Part shown: positions 25,305 to 37,157 of the stretch, in pieces
How positions within the stretch are numbered: position 1 is the stretch's first letter
How the letters are laid out: every line of letters begins with the position of its first letter
NCBI RefSeq assembly: GCF_030816715.1
Contig: NZ_JAUSYH010000001.1
Coordinates: forward strand, 7,130,001 to 7,194,000
Direction: 5' to 3'
Source: Streptomyces achromogenes
GTDB taxonomy: Bacteria > Actinomycetota > Actinomycetes > Streptomycetales > Streptomycetaceae
DNA: 64,000 nt
Notes under the pieces: generated by a model
What the model saw: the letters and a program-made list of their open reading frames with translations, nothing else
Told to the model about the DNA's origin: nothing
Database searches by the model: none
Program-made: the position numbers and the translations under genes

Positions 25305-27668
25305 TCACTCGTTGTGCCCCGCCCATCTGCGGCGGGTCGGACCACGACTGGGAGGCTGCTGCGGTTCCGGCAGATCGGGGACAGCGGGTATCGGCCCGCT
25401 GCGAGAGACGTCCCTGGTCACCTTCAACGGGCGGCCGTGGTGGTGGATCTCGAGCTCCGCCCCCGCCAACAAGGTGTAGGTGGCCTGTTGGTGCGAGATG
25501 TCCACATGCACGCAGCACTGCCGGAACTGCACGGCGAAAGCCAGCCGACTGATCTGCTCGGGCAGCCGCGGGGCGAAGAACAGGGCGTCCCCGTGGTGTC
25601 TCATCCCACCGAAGCCCGCTACGAGCGCGGTCCAGGTCCCGGCCAGCGAGGCGATATGCAGGCCGTCGCGAGTGTTGCGCTCCAGGTCGGCCAGGTCCAT
25701 CATCGCGGCCTCGCCGACGTAGTCGTATGCCAGGCGCAGCTGGCCGACTTCGGCGGCCATCACGGCCTGACTGCCGGCGGACAGTGAGGAGTCCCGGACC
25801 GTGAGCGGTTCGTAGTAGGCGAAGTTGCGGGCCTTCTCCTCCTTGGTGAACGCGTCGCCGCGCAAGTGCATGGCCAGGACCAGGTCGGCTTGCTTGATCA
25901 CCTGTTTGCGGTACAGGTCGAAATACGGGAAATGCAGCAGCAGCGGGTAGCGGTCCGCCGGGGTGCCGGCGAAGTCCCACACCTGGTGGGAGGTGAAGCC
26001 CGCGGACTGCTCGTGCACGCCGAGTTCCTTGTTGAACGGCAGCACGATCCGCCGGGCAGCATCCCGCCAGGCCGCGGTCTCCTCGTCGTCCACGCCGAGC
26101 GAGGCGGCCAGGTCGGGGTGGCGTTCGGCCGCGTCGGCGGCAGCGCGCAGATTCTGCTGCGCCATCACATTGGTGTAGGCGTTGTCATCGGCGATCGCGC
26201 TGTACTCGTCCGGCCCGGTGACGCCGTCCAGGTGGAACACTCCGTGCGGGTCGTGGTGGCCGAGCGAGAACCACAGCCGGGCGGTGTGCACCAGCAGTTC
26301 CAGTCCTGCCTCCCGCTCGAAGACCAGATCACCGGTGGCAGCGGTGTAGCGCACCACCGCGTCGGCGATGTCCGCGTTGATGTGGAACGCCGCGGTGCCG
26401 GCCGGCCAGTAGGCGGAGCACTCGTCGCCGTCGATGGTCCGCCAGGGAAACGCAGCCCCCGCCAGGCCGAGCTGGCGTGCCCGCCCCAGCGCGGCGGGCA
26501 GCGTGGTGTGCCGCCAGCGCAGCGCCGGCCCCACCGCATGTGGTGCGGTGTAGGTGAGCATCGGCAGCACATACGTCTCTGCGTCCCAGAAGCAGTGGCC
26601 GTTGTAGCCCGGGCCGGTCAGTCCCTTGGCGGGGATGGCCCGTTCCTCGGCGCGAGCCGCTGCCTGAAGCACGTGGAAAAGCGCGAACCGGACGGCCTGC
26701 TGGATCTCGGTGTCGCCCTCCAGCTCGACATCCGCCCACGCCCAGAAGGCGGCCAGGTATCCGCGCTGTTCGGCGAGCAGGCCCTCCCAGCCGGTGCTGG
26801 CCGCCCCGGCCAGCGCGGCGTCGACCTGGTCACGGACGGCGGGCAGCGACCTGGCGCCCGACCAGCCGTAGGCGACCGTCTTCTCGACCCGCAGTCGCTG
26901 GCCCGGCCGCAACAGCGAGGTCACCGTCAGCCTGCTGAGATCCTGGCCGCTCTCAGCGGAGGTAGAAGTGCCCGGCGGGCCTTCGATCAGATGGTCGGCC
27001 GCCGTCGCCACGCGCAGCCCGCTGCGGGCCGTGCGGTGCACCAGCCGCAGCCTGCTGTCCTGCACAAAGTCCTCCTCGTGCTGCAGGACCGCCCCCAAGG
27101 AGGCCGAAACCCGAGGATCGCCCTCCCGCGTCGGAAGCTGTTCATTGGCGACCAGCTCGGACTGGAGCACGATCCGCACCTCCTCGTCCACCGCCTCGAC
27201 CTCGTAGGCGATCGCGGCGGTCGCCCGCTGGGTGAGCGAGACCAGCCGGGTCGAGCGGATGCGCACCGTGCGCCCCGACGGAGTCGTCCACTCGACCCTG
27301 CGGTGCAGTACCCCGGCGCGGAAGTCCAGCACCCGCTCGTGGTGGTGCAGTCGGCCGTAACGCAGGTCGAACGGCTCGTCGTCCACCAGCAGCCGTATCA
27401 CCTTGCCGTTGGTCACGTTGATGATCGTCTGCCCGGACTCCGGGTATCCGTAGCCGGCCTCCGCGTACGGCAGTGGACGGAACTCGAACACGCCGTTGAG
27501 GTAGGACCCCGGCAGCCCGTGCGGCTCGCCCTCGTCCAGGTTGCCGCGCCAGCCGATGTGGCCGTTGGCCAGTGCGAACACCGACTCGCTTTGCTCCAGC
27601 ACGTCCAGGTCGAGCTCGCTCTCGCGCAGGCACCACGGTTCGACGGTGTACGCAGGATGGGTGATCAT
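25305..27668 (-). CDS. glycoside hydrolase family 65 phosphorylase/hydrolase
   Basis: 787 residues; GGAGG lies 7 bases before the ATG. N-terminal domain with VFALANGHIGWRGNLDEGEPHGLPGSYLNGVFE, and barrel domain with GHCFWDAETYVLPMLTY and GVTGPDEYSAIADDNAYTN, giving catalytic Glu488. LPARLPEQISRLAF lies in the C-terminal jelly-roll. It is clearly a different GH65 subgroup from the 11979-14348 enzyme (GPDEYS rather than GPDEYH) and closer to maltose/trehalose phosphorylase-like members. Substrate is unassigned. It converges on a USP gene, and the PDH genes lie upstream on the same strand. Confidence 0.87.
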   Translation of the reverse strand: MITHPAYTVEPWCLRESELDLDVLEQSESVFALANGHIGWRGNLDEGEPHGLPGSYLNGVFEFRPLPYAEAGYGYPESGQTIINVTNGKVIRLLVDDEPFDLRYGRLHHHERVLDFRAGVLHRRVEWTTPSGRTVRIRSTRLVSLTQRATAAIAYEVEAVDEEVRIVLQSELVANEQLPTREGDPRVSASLGAVLQHEEDFVQDSRLRLVHRTARSGLRVATAADHLIEGPPGTSTSAESGQDLSRLTVTSLLRPGQRLRVEKTVAYGWSGARSLPAVRDQVDAALAGAASTGWEGLLAEQRGYLAAFWAWADVELEGDTEIQQAVRFALFHVLQAAARAEERAIPAKGLTGPGYNGHCFWDAETYVLPMLTYTAPHAVGPALRWRHTTLPAALGRARQLGLAGAAFPWRTIDGDECSAYWPAGTAAFHINADIADAVVRYTAATGDLVFEREAGLELLVHTARLWFSLGHHDPHGVFHLDGVTGPDEYSAIADDNAYTNVMAQQNLRAAADAAERHPDLAASLGVDDEETAAWRDAARRIVLPFNKELGVHEQSAGFTSHQVWDFAGTPADRYPLLLHFPYFDLYRKQVIKQADLVLAMHLRGDAFTKEEKARNFAYYEPLTVRDSSLSAGSQAVMAAEVGQLRLAYDYVGEAAMMDLADLERNTRDGLHIASLAGTWTALVAGFGGMRHHGDALFFAPRLPEQISRLAFAVQFRQCCVHVDISHQQATYTLLAGAELEIHHHGRPLKVTRDVSRSGPIPAVPDLPEPQQPPSRGPTRRRWAGHNE

Positions 27669-27942
27669 GGCGGGCCTCCGGCACTCGGTGACGGTCGCGG
27701 ACTTCGGGCCGTGGCTCTGACTGCTGCTGGGACTGTTGCGGCGCGACAGGGAGAGGCTGGCTGGTCAGGGCGGGCGGTGCAGCGGTCTGAGGGCCGTTGT
27801 GGTCCGGTCCCGTCGTGCTCCTCGCTGTACTGGCGGTACTTGAACCGGTGGTGCGGCGATGCCGCAGGCGCACGGTTGGCGGGCGGCGCAGGCCGGCGGC
27901 ACGGGCGAGTCCGGGCGTGTGAGCGGGCAGCGTCATCATCGG

Positions 27943-29235
27943 CTACAGCACGATGCCCAAGGGGTGTTCGAGGAGTGTTTTGAGGTCGGCGAGGAAAGCA
28001 GCGGCGGTGGCGCCGTCCAGGACGCGGTGGTCGATGGACAAGGTCAGCGCCATGGTGGTGCCGACGGCGACTTCGCCGTCGCGGATGACGGGCTGGCTTT
28101 GCGCGGCGCCGACGGCGAGGATCGCGGCCTGGGGCGGGTTGATGACGGCGGTGAAATGGTCGACGCCGTAGGTGCCCAGGTTGCTGATGGTGAAGGTGCC
28201 GCCGCTGAGGTCCTCCAATGCGAGGCGGCCGGCGCGGGCGTTGTCGGCCAGGGCGTGGGCCTCGCGGGCGATCTGAGTCAGGGGTTTGCGGTCGGCGTCG
28301 TGTACCACGGGGACGGTCAGTCCGTCTTCGAGGGCGACGGCGACGCCGATGTGGATGCGGCGGTGGCGCAGGATGCGGGTGCTGTCCCAGGAGGAGTTGG
28401 CCTGCGGGTGAGTGCGCAAGGCTGTCGCGCACCCTTTGACGAGCAGGTCGGTGACGCTGATGCGGGGGCCGGGTTCGCCGAGTTGCGCGTTGATGTCGGC
28501 GCGGAAGGCGAGCAGCGGTTCGGCGTCGATGACGGTGGTCAGGTAGAAGTGCGGGGCCTGCTGCGTGCTCTGGGTCAGGCGCTGTGCGGTGAGGCGGCGG
28601 ATGGTGCTCAGTGGCACTTCCTCGTCGTCTTCGGCCTGTTCGGCGGGCGTCGGGTGCGCCGCTGCGAGTCCGGCGGGCGGCTCGGGTGCAGTGGGGGGCC
28701 GGATGGCGCCTGGTTGTCCGCCGTGCCGGGTGATGGCTTCGTCCACGTCCGCGCGGATGATGCGCCCGCCGGGGCCGCTGCCGGTGAGCGTGGTGATGTC
28801 GATGCCGTGCTGGCGGGCCAATGCCCGGGCCAGCGGGGAGGTGCGCACCTCCTGCTCGTCCCCCCGGGCGGGCGCGGAAGGCTCGGCGGTGGCGGGGAGG
28901 GTCTGCGCGGGGCCTTCGGTCGGCCTTGCGGGCGGTGCCGGGGCAGGTGCGGCCGTCTGCCGAGCTTGCTCAGGTGCAGGCTGATCCGGCGCGGCCTGGG
29001 GTTCGGTTCCGATGACGGCGAGAGGGGTTCCGATGGGCACGGTGGTGCCTTCGGCGACGAGGATGCGGGTGAGGGGCCCCTCGTCGTATGCCTCCAGTTC
29101 CATCACGGCCTTGTCGGTTTCGATCTCGGCGATGGCATCGCCCTTGCGGACCGGGGCGCCCTCGTGGGTGAGCCATCGGCTCAGGGTGCCCACCTCCATG
29201 GTGTCGGACAGGCGGGGCATGAGGACTTCGGGCAT
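27943..29235 (-). CDS. dihydrolipoamide acyltransferase (E2) of pyruvate dehydrogenase
   Basis: 430 residues, ATG 29235 six bases after GGAGG. One lipoyl domain (residues 1-77; lipoyl lysine in IETDKAVME), a Pro/Ala linker, a peripheral subunit-binding domain (SPLARALARQHGIDITTLTGSGPGGRIIRADV, about 130-165) and the catalytic core (from about 200) with the SIDHRVLDGA active-site motif near the C-terminus. It carries acetyl groups from E1 to CoA. Third gene of the order E1alpha, E1beta, E2; gaps are 2 and 10 bases. E3 is not encoded in the window. Confidence 0.93.
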   Translation of the reverse strand: MPEVLMPRLSDTMEVGTLSRWLTHEGAPVRKGDAIAEIETDKAVMELEAYDEGPLTRILVAEGTTVPIGTPLAVIGTEPQAAPDQPAPEQARQTAAPAPAPPARPTEGPAQTLPATAEPSAPARGDEQEVRTSPLARALARQHGIDITTLTGSGPGGRIIRADVDEAITRHGGQPGAIRPPTAPEPPAGLAAAHPTPAEQAEDDEEVPLSTIRRLTAQRLTQSTQQAPHFYLTTVIDAEPLLAFRADINAQLGEPGPRISVTDLLVKGCATALRTHPQANSSWDSTRILRHRRIHIGVAVALEDGLTVPVVHDADRKPLTQIAREAHALADNARAGRLALEDLSGGTFTISNLGTYGVDHFTAVINPPQAAILAVGAAQSQPVIRDGEVAVGTTMALTLSIDHRVLDGATAAAFLADLKTLLEHPLGIVL

Positions 29236-29245
29236 CACGGGCCTC

Positions 29246-30262
29246 CTAACCGCCTGCAGGCGTGGTCGGGTGGGCGGTGAAACCGGTGGCGTCGAGGGTT
29301 TCGTGGATCACCCGGGTCAGTGCTGCCGCATCGGGCAGGGCGGCGGTCTCCAGCTGTTTGGCGTACGGCAGGGGGACCTCGGCGGCGGCAACGCGGCGGA
29401 CGGGCGCGTCGAGGCGGTCGAAGGCCCCCTCGGCGATGGTCGCGGCGATCTCGGCGCCGATGCCGTAGCTGAGCCAGTCGTCTTCGAGGATGACGGCGCG
29501 GGTGGTCTTGCGTACCGAAGTGCACACGGTCTGCCGGTCCAGCGGTCGCAGACTGCGCAGGTCGACGACCTCGACCGAGACGCCCTCCGTCTCGAGGCGG
29601 TGGGCGACGTCCAGGGCGATCGCTGCAGCGCGCGAGTAGGCGACGACGGTAAGGTCCCGGCCGGCTTTGGTGATCTGCGCGGTGCCAATAGGTACGGTGT
29701 GCTCGCCGTCGGGGACCTCGCCCTTGGTGTTGTACAGCGCGAGGTTCTCCAGCACGAGCACCGGGTCGTCGTCGCGGATGGCGGCCGTCAGCAGCCCTTT
29801 GGCGTCCGCCGGGCTGGAGGGGGCGACGACCTTGAGCCCGGGCACGTGGGCATAGAAGACCTCCAGGTTCTGCGAGTGGGTGGCGGCCAGTTGTTGCCCG
29901 CCGCCTCCGGGAGTGCGGATCACCATCGGCACCGAGACCTGGCCGCCGAACATGGCATGCATCTTGGCGGCGTGATTCACGATCTGGTCGATGGCCAGCA
30001 GGCTGAAGTTGATGGTCATGATCTCGACGACCGGCCGCAGGCCCAGCATGGCCGCTCCGACCGCTGCGCCGACGAAGCCCTCCTCGCAGATCGGCGTGTC
30101 CCGCACCCGACGGGGGCCGAACTCGTCCAGCAGCCCGGCGGTGATCTTGTAGGAGCCTTCGAAGACGCCGATCTCCTCACCGATCAGCAGGATGTTCTCG
30201 TCCCGCAGCATCTCCGCCCGGAGCGTGTCGTGCAGCGCCTGGCGGTAGGTAACAGCGGCCAC
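29246..30262 (-). CDS. pyruvate dehydrogenase E1 beta subunit
   Basis: 338 residues from GTG 30262; the AAGGAG ribosome site lies inside the end of E1alpha. TYRQALHDTLRAEMLRDENILLIGEEIGVFEGSYKIT at the start and RVRDTPICEEGFVGAAVGAAMLGLRPVVEIM are standard for the beta subunit. The C-terminal transketolase domain has VEVVDLRSLRPLD and AVILEDDWLSYGIGAEIAA. It forms the alpha2beta2 thiamine-diphosphate decarboxylase with the upstream gene. A branched-chain 2-oxoacid dehydrogenase is a possible alternative, since E1 subunits of both complexes look alike. Confidence 0.92.
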   Translation of the reverse strand: MAAVTYRQALHDTLRAEMLRDENILLIGEEIGVFEGSYKITAGLLDEFGPRRVRDTPICEEGFVGAAVGAAMLGLRPVVEIMTINFSLLAIDQIVNHAAKMHAMFGGQVSVPMVIRTPGGGGQQLAATHSQNLEVFYAHVPGLKVVAPSSPADAKGLLTAAIRDDDPVLVLENLALYNTKGEVPDGEHTVPIGTAQITKAGRDLTVVAYSRAAAIALDVAHRLETEGVSVEVVDLRSLRPLDRQTVCTSVRKTTRAVILEDDWLSYGIGAEIAATIAEGAFDRLDAPVRRVAAAEVPLPYAKQLETAALPDAAALTRVIHETLDATGFTAHPTTPAGG

Positions 30263-30264
30263 GG

Positions 30265-31368
30265 CTACTCCTTCCCGGGGCGGTCGACGAAGAGCCCGGG
30301 ACCGGTCGGGCTGTCTCCGGGCAGGCCGAAGTGGGTGTTGGCGACCTCGGTGGCGTACACGTGGTCGAACAGGGTCGCGACGTCCGGGGGCGGGCTGGCG
30401 TCGGCAAAGTCGACGGCGGCGGTGACCGCCTGCTCGCATTCCTCGTCGATGCGGTCCGCCGCCTCTTGATTGAAGATGCGGTCCTCGATCAGGCGGGCCC
30501 GGAAGGCGGGCAGCGGGTCCTGCTCACGCAGCCGCTCGGTCTCCTGCGCCGAGCGGTAGCGGGCCGGGTCGACCACGGAGTGGCCGCGAAGCCGGTGACT
30601 GACGGCCTCCAGAAGCCGGGGCCGGTGCTCGGTGCGCGCCTGCTCCAGAGCGGTCTGCGCTGCGTCGCGGACGGCGATCACGTCGTTGCCGTCCACCCGA
30701 GCGCCGGGGATCCGGTAGGCGCAGCCGCGCCGGTACAGCGCTGGTTCTCCTGAGGCGGCCTCGACCGGGGTGCCCATGCCGAGGTGGTTGTTGACGATGA
30801 CGTAGACGATGGGCAGGTGCCATACGGCGGCGAGGTTGAGAGATTCGTGGAAGGCGCCGATGTTGGTGGTGCCGTCGCCCAGCAGGCACATCACGGCCTC
30901 GCTGTCCGGTCCGGGCTCGCCGCGGTGGGCGATCGCGAGGGCCGCCCCGGTCGCCGGGGGCATCTGGCCGCCGACGATCCCGTAGCCGCCGAGCATCCGC
31001 AGCCCGGCGTCGAACAGGTGCATGGAGCCGCCTCGCCCGCCGGACAGGCCCGTGGCGCGGCCGAACAGTTCGGCCATCACCTTGCCGGGGTCGGCACCGC
31101 GGGCAAGCGCATAGCCGTGGTCGCGGTAGGTGGTGAACAGGTAGTCGGTCGGCCGCAGTGCGGCCATCAGGCCGACGACGGTGGCCTCCTCGCCCAGGTT
31201 GAGGTGGCAGTAGCCGCCGATCTTCGCCCGGGTGTACATCTCCGCGGCCCGCAGTTCGAAGTGCCGGATCAGGGCCATCTGCCGGTAGCAGCCGCGCAGC
31301 GCCGCCGGGTCCTCACTCGCCGGGGGTGCCTGTGGGTGGGGCTCGGTACGGTCCTGCGTCGGGTCCAT
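30265..31368 (-). CDS. pdhA: pyruvate dehydrogenase E1 alpha subunit
   Basis: 367 residues. Thiamine-diphosphate motif GDGTTNIGAFHESLNLAAVWHLPIVYVIVNN is intact. GGYCHLNLGEEATVVG and GGRGGSMHLFDAGLRMLGGYGIVGGQMPPATG are typical of PDH E1alpha. The regulatory-loop region contains HSVVDPARYRS. The 20-residue N-terminus is Pro/Glu-rich. It decarboxylates pyruvate and passes the acetyl group to the E2 lipoyl arm. It opens the E1alpha-E1beta-E2 operon, directly after a CBS-domain gene and gap in the same direction. Confidence 0.92.
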   Translation of the reverse strand: MDPTQDRTEPHPQAPPASEDPAALRGCYRQMALIRHFELRAAEMYTRAKIGGYCHLNLGEEATVVGLMAALRPTDYLFTTYRDHGYALARGADPGKVMAELFGRATGLSGGRGGSMHLFDAGLRMLGGYGIVGGQMPPATGAALAIAHRGEPGPDSEAVMCLLGDGTTNIGAFHESLNLAAVWHLPIVYVIVNNHLGMGTPVEAASGEPALYRRGCAYRIPGARVDGNDVIAVRDAAQTALEQARTEHRPRLLEAVSHRLRGHSVVDPARYRSAQETERLREQDPLPAFRARLIEDRIFNQEAADRIDEECEQAVTAAVDFADASPPPDVATLFDHVYATEVANTHFGLPGDSPTGPGLFVDRPGKE

Positions 31369-31414
31369 GGCCGGTGTCTCCTGCTGTCTGGGCCTGCTGT
31401 CTGCCGTGGTTGCG

Positions 31415-31882
31415 TCAGCTGCCGGGGGGCGGTGCCTGCTGAGTGAACCGGTTCTTGCCGGCGTCGCAGGTGGGACAGCGCGGTGGCGGGTGCGGGCCGC
31501 GCTCGGTCTGTCCGCAGACCTGGCAGGCCCATTCGGTGGTGAGCAGCGCGATCACGTCGGACCGGCTGACGATGCCGGCCAGGCGCTGTCCGGCCAGGAC
31601 CGGGACGCGTCGGATACGGCGTTCGACCAGCAGGTGGCGTACCTGCTCGACGTCGGTGTCCTCGGTGGCGGTGATGACCTCGCGGGTCATCACCTCGCGG
31701 GCGGTAGCTCCCTCGCGGGCGAGCAGGTCGTACTCGCTGACCAGGCCGACCACCGCGCCGGCGGTGTCCAGGACCGGCACGGCGCTGATCCGGTGCCCGC
31801 GTAGCGCCGCGGCGATGTCGGCCACCAGGGTGTCCTCGGCCACGGTGACCACCCGGGTGGTCATGATCTCTTTGACCTTCAC
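31415..31882 (-). CDS. CBS-pair protein with C-terminal zinc ribbon
   Basis: 155 residues from GTG 31882, chosen because GGAAGG lies 8 bases upstream. Two CBS domains: VKEIMTTRVVTVAEDTLVADIAAALRGHRISAVPVLD, then VMTREVITATEDTDVEQVRHLLVERRIRRVPVLAGQRLAGIVSRSDVI. A tail CQVCGQ-x9-RCPTC forms a likely Cys4 zinc knuckle. CBS pairs bind adenine nucleotides, so this may sense energy charge. It lies between gap and the PDH operon, which suggests a role tied to carbon flux. CBS proteins of this kind occur in mycobacterial hypoxia regulons. Confidence 0.85.
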   Translation of the reverse strand: MKVKEIMTTRVVTVAEDTLVADIAAALRGHRISAVPVLDTAGAVVGLVSEYDLLAREGATAREVMTREVITATEDTDVEQVRHLLVERRIRRVPVLAGQRLAGIVSRSDVIALLTTEWACQVCGQTERGPHPPPRCPTCDAGKNRFTQQAPPPGS

Positions 31883-31939
31883 CGTGTTCCTTCCCGGTGG
31901 GTGCAACGGCCGGTCCGCGCGACTGCGGTGGGGCGCTTC

Positions 31940-32947
31940 TCACCGCGGTTGAGTGACGCCGAGCACGGAGAGCGCCTCGCGGACCATCTGGTGCGTGAAG
32001 CCCCACTCGTTGTCGTACCAGCTCATGATTTTGACCAGGGTGCCGTCCACGACCCGGGTCATCGCCGCGTCGACGATCGAGGCGCGGGAGTCGCCGATGA
32101 TGTCGCTGGAGACGATCGGCTCGTCCGAGACGCCGAGGATGCCGCTGTAGCGGTCGGTGGTGGCCTCCGCACGGAAGTGGTCGTTCACTTCCTCGGGCGA
32201 CGTCGGGCGGGAGGTGACGAGCACGATGTCGGCGATCGATCCGACCGGGATCGGGATCCGGACGGCCACGCCGTCGAAGCGGCCGGCCAGCTCCGGGAGT
32301 GCCTTGGTGGTCGCGAGCGCGGCGCCGGTGGAGGCGGGAAGCATGTTGGCCGCTCCGGCCCGGCCGCGCCGGAAGTCCTTGCTGGGCCCGTCGATGAGCT
32401 GCTGGGTGGAGGTGTAGGCATGGATGGTGGTCATCACGGCCCGCTCCACGCCGATTCTGCGGTTCATCACTTCCACCACGGGGGTGATGCAGTTGGTCGT
32501 GCAGCTTGCGCAGGAGATGACCTGCTGCCCGGCTGGGGCGATATTCGCGCCGTGGACGACGGTGGCCATCGTCTCGGTGCGGGCGGGCGCCGAGAGGATC
32601 ACGAATCGTGCGCCCGCGGACAGGTGCCGGGTCAGTTCCTCCTCGCGCCGGAAGGCACCGGTGCACTCCAGGACGAGGTCGATGCCCAGTTCGTGCCACG
32701 GCAGCTCGGCCGGGTCGCGGCGGCTGTACAGCGGGACGGTGTGTCCGTCGACGACCAGCGCGTCACCGGCAGCGGTGACGGACTTCCCATAGCGTCCGTA
32801 GACAGTGTCGTGGGTGAGCAAATAAGCCAGATTCTCGGCGGGGACCAGGTCGTTGACCGCAGCCACCTCAACCCCGTCGAGGTCGTGGAGAATCTTGAAC
32901 GCGGCCCGCCCGATGCGTCCGAGACCGTTGATCGCGATCTTCGCCAT
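31940..32947 (-). CDS. gap: glyceraldehyde-3-phosphate dehydrogenase
   Basis: 335 residues, ATG with GGGAAGGGAA upstream. NAD-binding start KIAINGLGRIGRAAFK, then VAAVNDLVP, where Asp after the second strand favours NAD. Catalytic Cys149 in SCASCTTNC, His in TTIHAYTSTQQ, and substrate loops NMLPASTGAA and RIPIPVGS. The C-terminus is SWYDNEWGFTHQMV. It oxidises glyceraldehyde-3-phosphate with phosphate and NAD. It is transcribed away from aconitase across a 418-base shared control region. It is probably a stress-specific paralogue, since no other glycolytic genes accompany it. Confidence 0.94.
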   Translation of the reverse strand: MAKIAINGLGRIGRAAFKILHDLDGVEVAAVNDLVPAENLAYLLTHDTVYGRYGKSVTAAGDALVVDGHTVPLYSRRDPAELPWHELGIDLVLECTGAFRREEELTRHLSAGARFVILSAPARTETMATVVHGANIAPAGQQVISCASCTTNCITPVVEVMNRRIGVERAVMTTIHAYTSTQQLIDGPSKDFRRGRAGAANMLPASTGAALATTKALPELAGRFDGVAVRIPIPVGSIADIVLVTSRPTSPEEVNDHFRAEATTDRYSGILGVSDEPIVSSDIIGDSRASIVDAAMTRVVDGTLVKIMSWYDNEWGFTHQMVREALSVLGVTQPR

Positions 32948-33365
32948 CCGGAGTTCCCTTCCCATCGATTCCGGGCAATGCGGACGAGACCCTCGATCCG
33001 TCCTATCACCCCTCCGCTCGGTACGCAGGCTGGATGCGCCAAGGCCGGAGCCCCGCGTCCCCTCCCCCGTGGCTCCCGGATTCGCCCCATTTGCGGGCCG
33101 GATATGCGTGGTCGAGACTGACCCTGGTTGGTTCCGCCCGCCTGGGCAGTGCTGCCCTGCAAGGCTGCGCCGGCCTGTCGACACGGCGGACGGGCGCCCG
33201 GGCGCAGGGTGGTGACCTGAGGTGACGGCGGGAGGTCGGCGAGCCGGCCGGCACGCGAGTCCCAGGGCGGACGGCCGGTCCGGGCCCGGGCCCCTCGCCG
33301 GGACGCGTTGGGGGGACCCCAGCCCGTGCCGACCTCCGCCCGACCCGTACTGAGGAGGCACGCCC
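32948..33365. promoter_or_regulatory. divergent control region between gap and aconitase
   Basis: 418 bases with no gene. It should hold outward promoters for gap and acnA. The right end is rich in GGGCCC-type runs (33280-33300). I found no clear palindrome matching a DosR-type GGGAC/GTCCC site, so regulation remains open. Confidence 0.4.
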
Positions 33366-36137
<2,772 letters not shown>

Positions 36138-36483
36138 CACCGTGCCGAGAACCGCACCGCCGGCTTCCGGAAGCATCGACGTCACACCGACGCACATGAA
36201 CGGCATCCCCCGGCCGCATCCGCAGTCTCCGGTGGGGGAGGCTCGGTCCGCCTCCCCGATGCTGCCGGCCGACCCGGGGTGGGTCGGCAAGGATGTCGTC
36301 GACCGCCCCCGCCCCGCCGCCGGTGCAGGCGGTGCAGCGAAGCGATGGCCAAGCCCGTCGCAACCCCCACTCGCGAAAGTCGTCGGCCACCAGGGGCACC
36401 TGACCGAGCGCGGCGCACACCGCCTCGTCTGCGCGCCAGTGACGGGGCCGCCAAGGGGGCCCTCACCCGCAGCGGGCCCCGCC
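36138..36483. other. convergent spacer
   Basis: 346 bases between the ends of aconitase (plus) and a USP gene (minus). Only a 12-base palindrome GCTTCCGGAAGC near 36164 was noted, possibly part of a weak terminator. No gene is seen. Confidence 0.4.
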
Positions 36484-36954
36484 TCACTCAGTCTGTGTAC
36501 CGGCGTGCGTCACCTCGACGGTCCCACGAACGATGACGACCGGACAGGTGGCGTGCATCGCACACTGCTGACTCACGGAGCCCAGCAGCGTTCGACGGAA
36601 ACCGCCCATGCCCCGGCTGCCCACCACGAGGGCCTTGGCCCCTTCCGCCTCACTGAGCAGCACCTCGACGGGATTGCCCTTGACCAGACGCTTTCGCACC
36701 TGGGCGGCGCCCGACTCGCCGAGAACCTGGTGCACCTGGTTGACGAGGCCCTGCTCCGCGATCGTTCGGTCGAACGTGGGATCCACCGCGGGCGCGGACC
36801 ACCCGTACGCCCAGGGCAGCTCCCAGGCAGCCACTGCCACCACATCACCGCCGATCAGCTCGGCATACTGGACCGCCCACCGCAGCGCGGCATGCGACGA
36901 AGGCGAGCCGTCGACACCCACCACGACGTTCACGGCCGAGTCCCGTCCATCCAT
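36484..36954 (-). CDS. single-domain universal stress protein
   Basis: 156 residues from ATG 36954, the start best placed behind GAAGGG. NVVVGVDGSPSSHAALRWAVQYAELIGGDVVAVAAWELP at the N-terminus; LVVGSRGMGGFRRTLLGSVSQQCAMHATCPVVIV contains the ATP-binding glycines and GS. It is a close paralogue of the 15564-16004 USP. It diverges from the cupin gene across a 203-base region that contains the palindrome-like CACACTGTGTG near 36988. Confidence 0.88.
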   Translation of the reverse strand: MDGRDSAVNVVVGVDGSPSSHAALRWAVQYAELIGGDVVAVAAWELPWAYGWSAPAVDPTFDRTIAEQGLVNQVHQVLGESGAAQVRKRLVKGNPVEVLLSEAEGAKALVVGSRGMGGFRRTLLGSVSQQCAMHATCPVVIVRGTVEVTHAGTQTE

Positions 36955-37157
36955 GAAATTCATCCCTTCTGCCCCCATACACATCCACACTGTGTGAAAT
37001 ACGGGTAATACGCCATACGATCGCGGCCGGCAGGGACACCCCGCCGATCCGTCGAGTGGGTAGGAGCCGGTGCCGGTCGGCGCGTCCAGCCATACGGGAC
37101 TGTTCGAACGGCGCACCAGCGGATAGATGCCGCCCCACATACCTGGAGACCGCACAC

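Noticed and set aside
25866..27983. Very long plus-strand open frame (705 codons)
   Set aside because: It lies antisense to the GH65 gene, has shadow composition (Gly/Arg/Val-rich, no domains), and results from the high G+C of the real gene.
27859..29280. 473-codon plus-strand open frame
   Set aside because: Antisense to the E2 gene, which has complete lipoyl, binding and catalytic domains.
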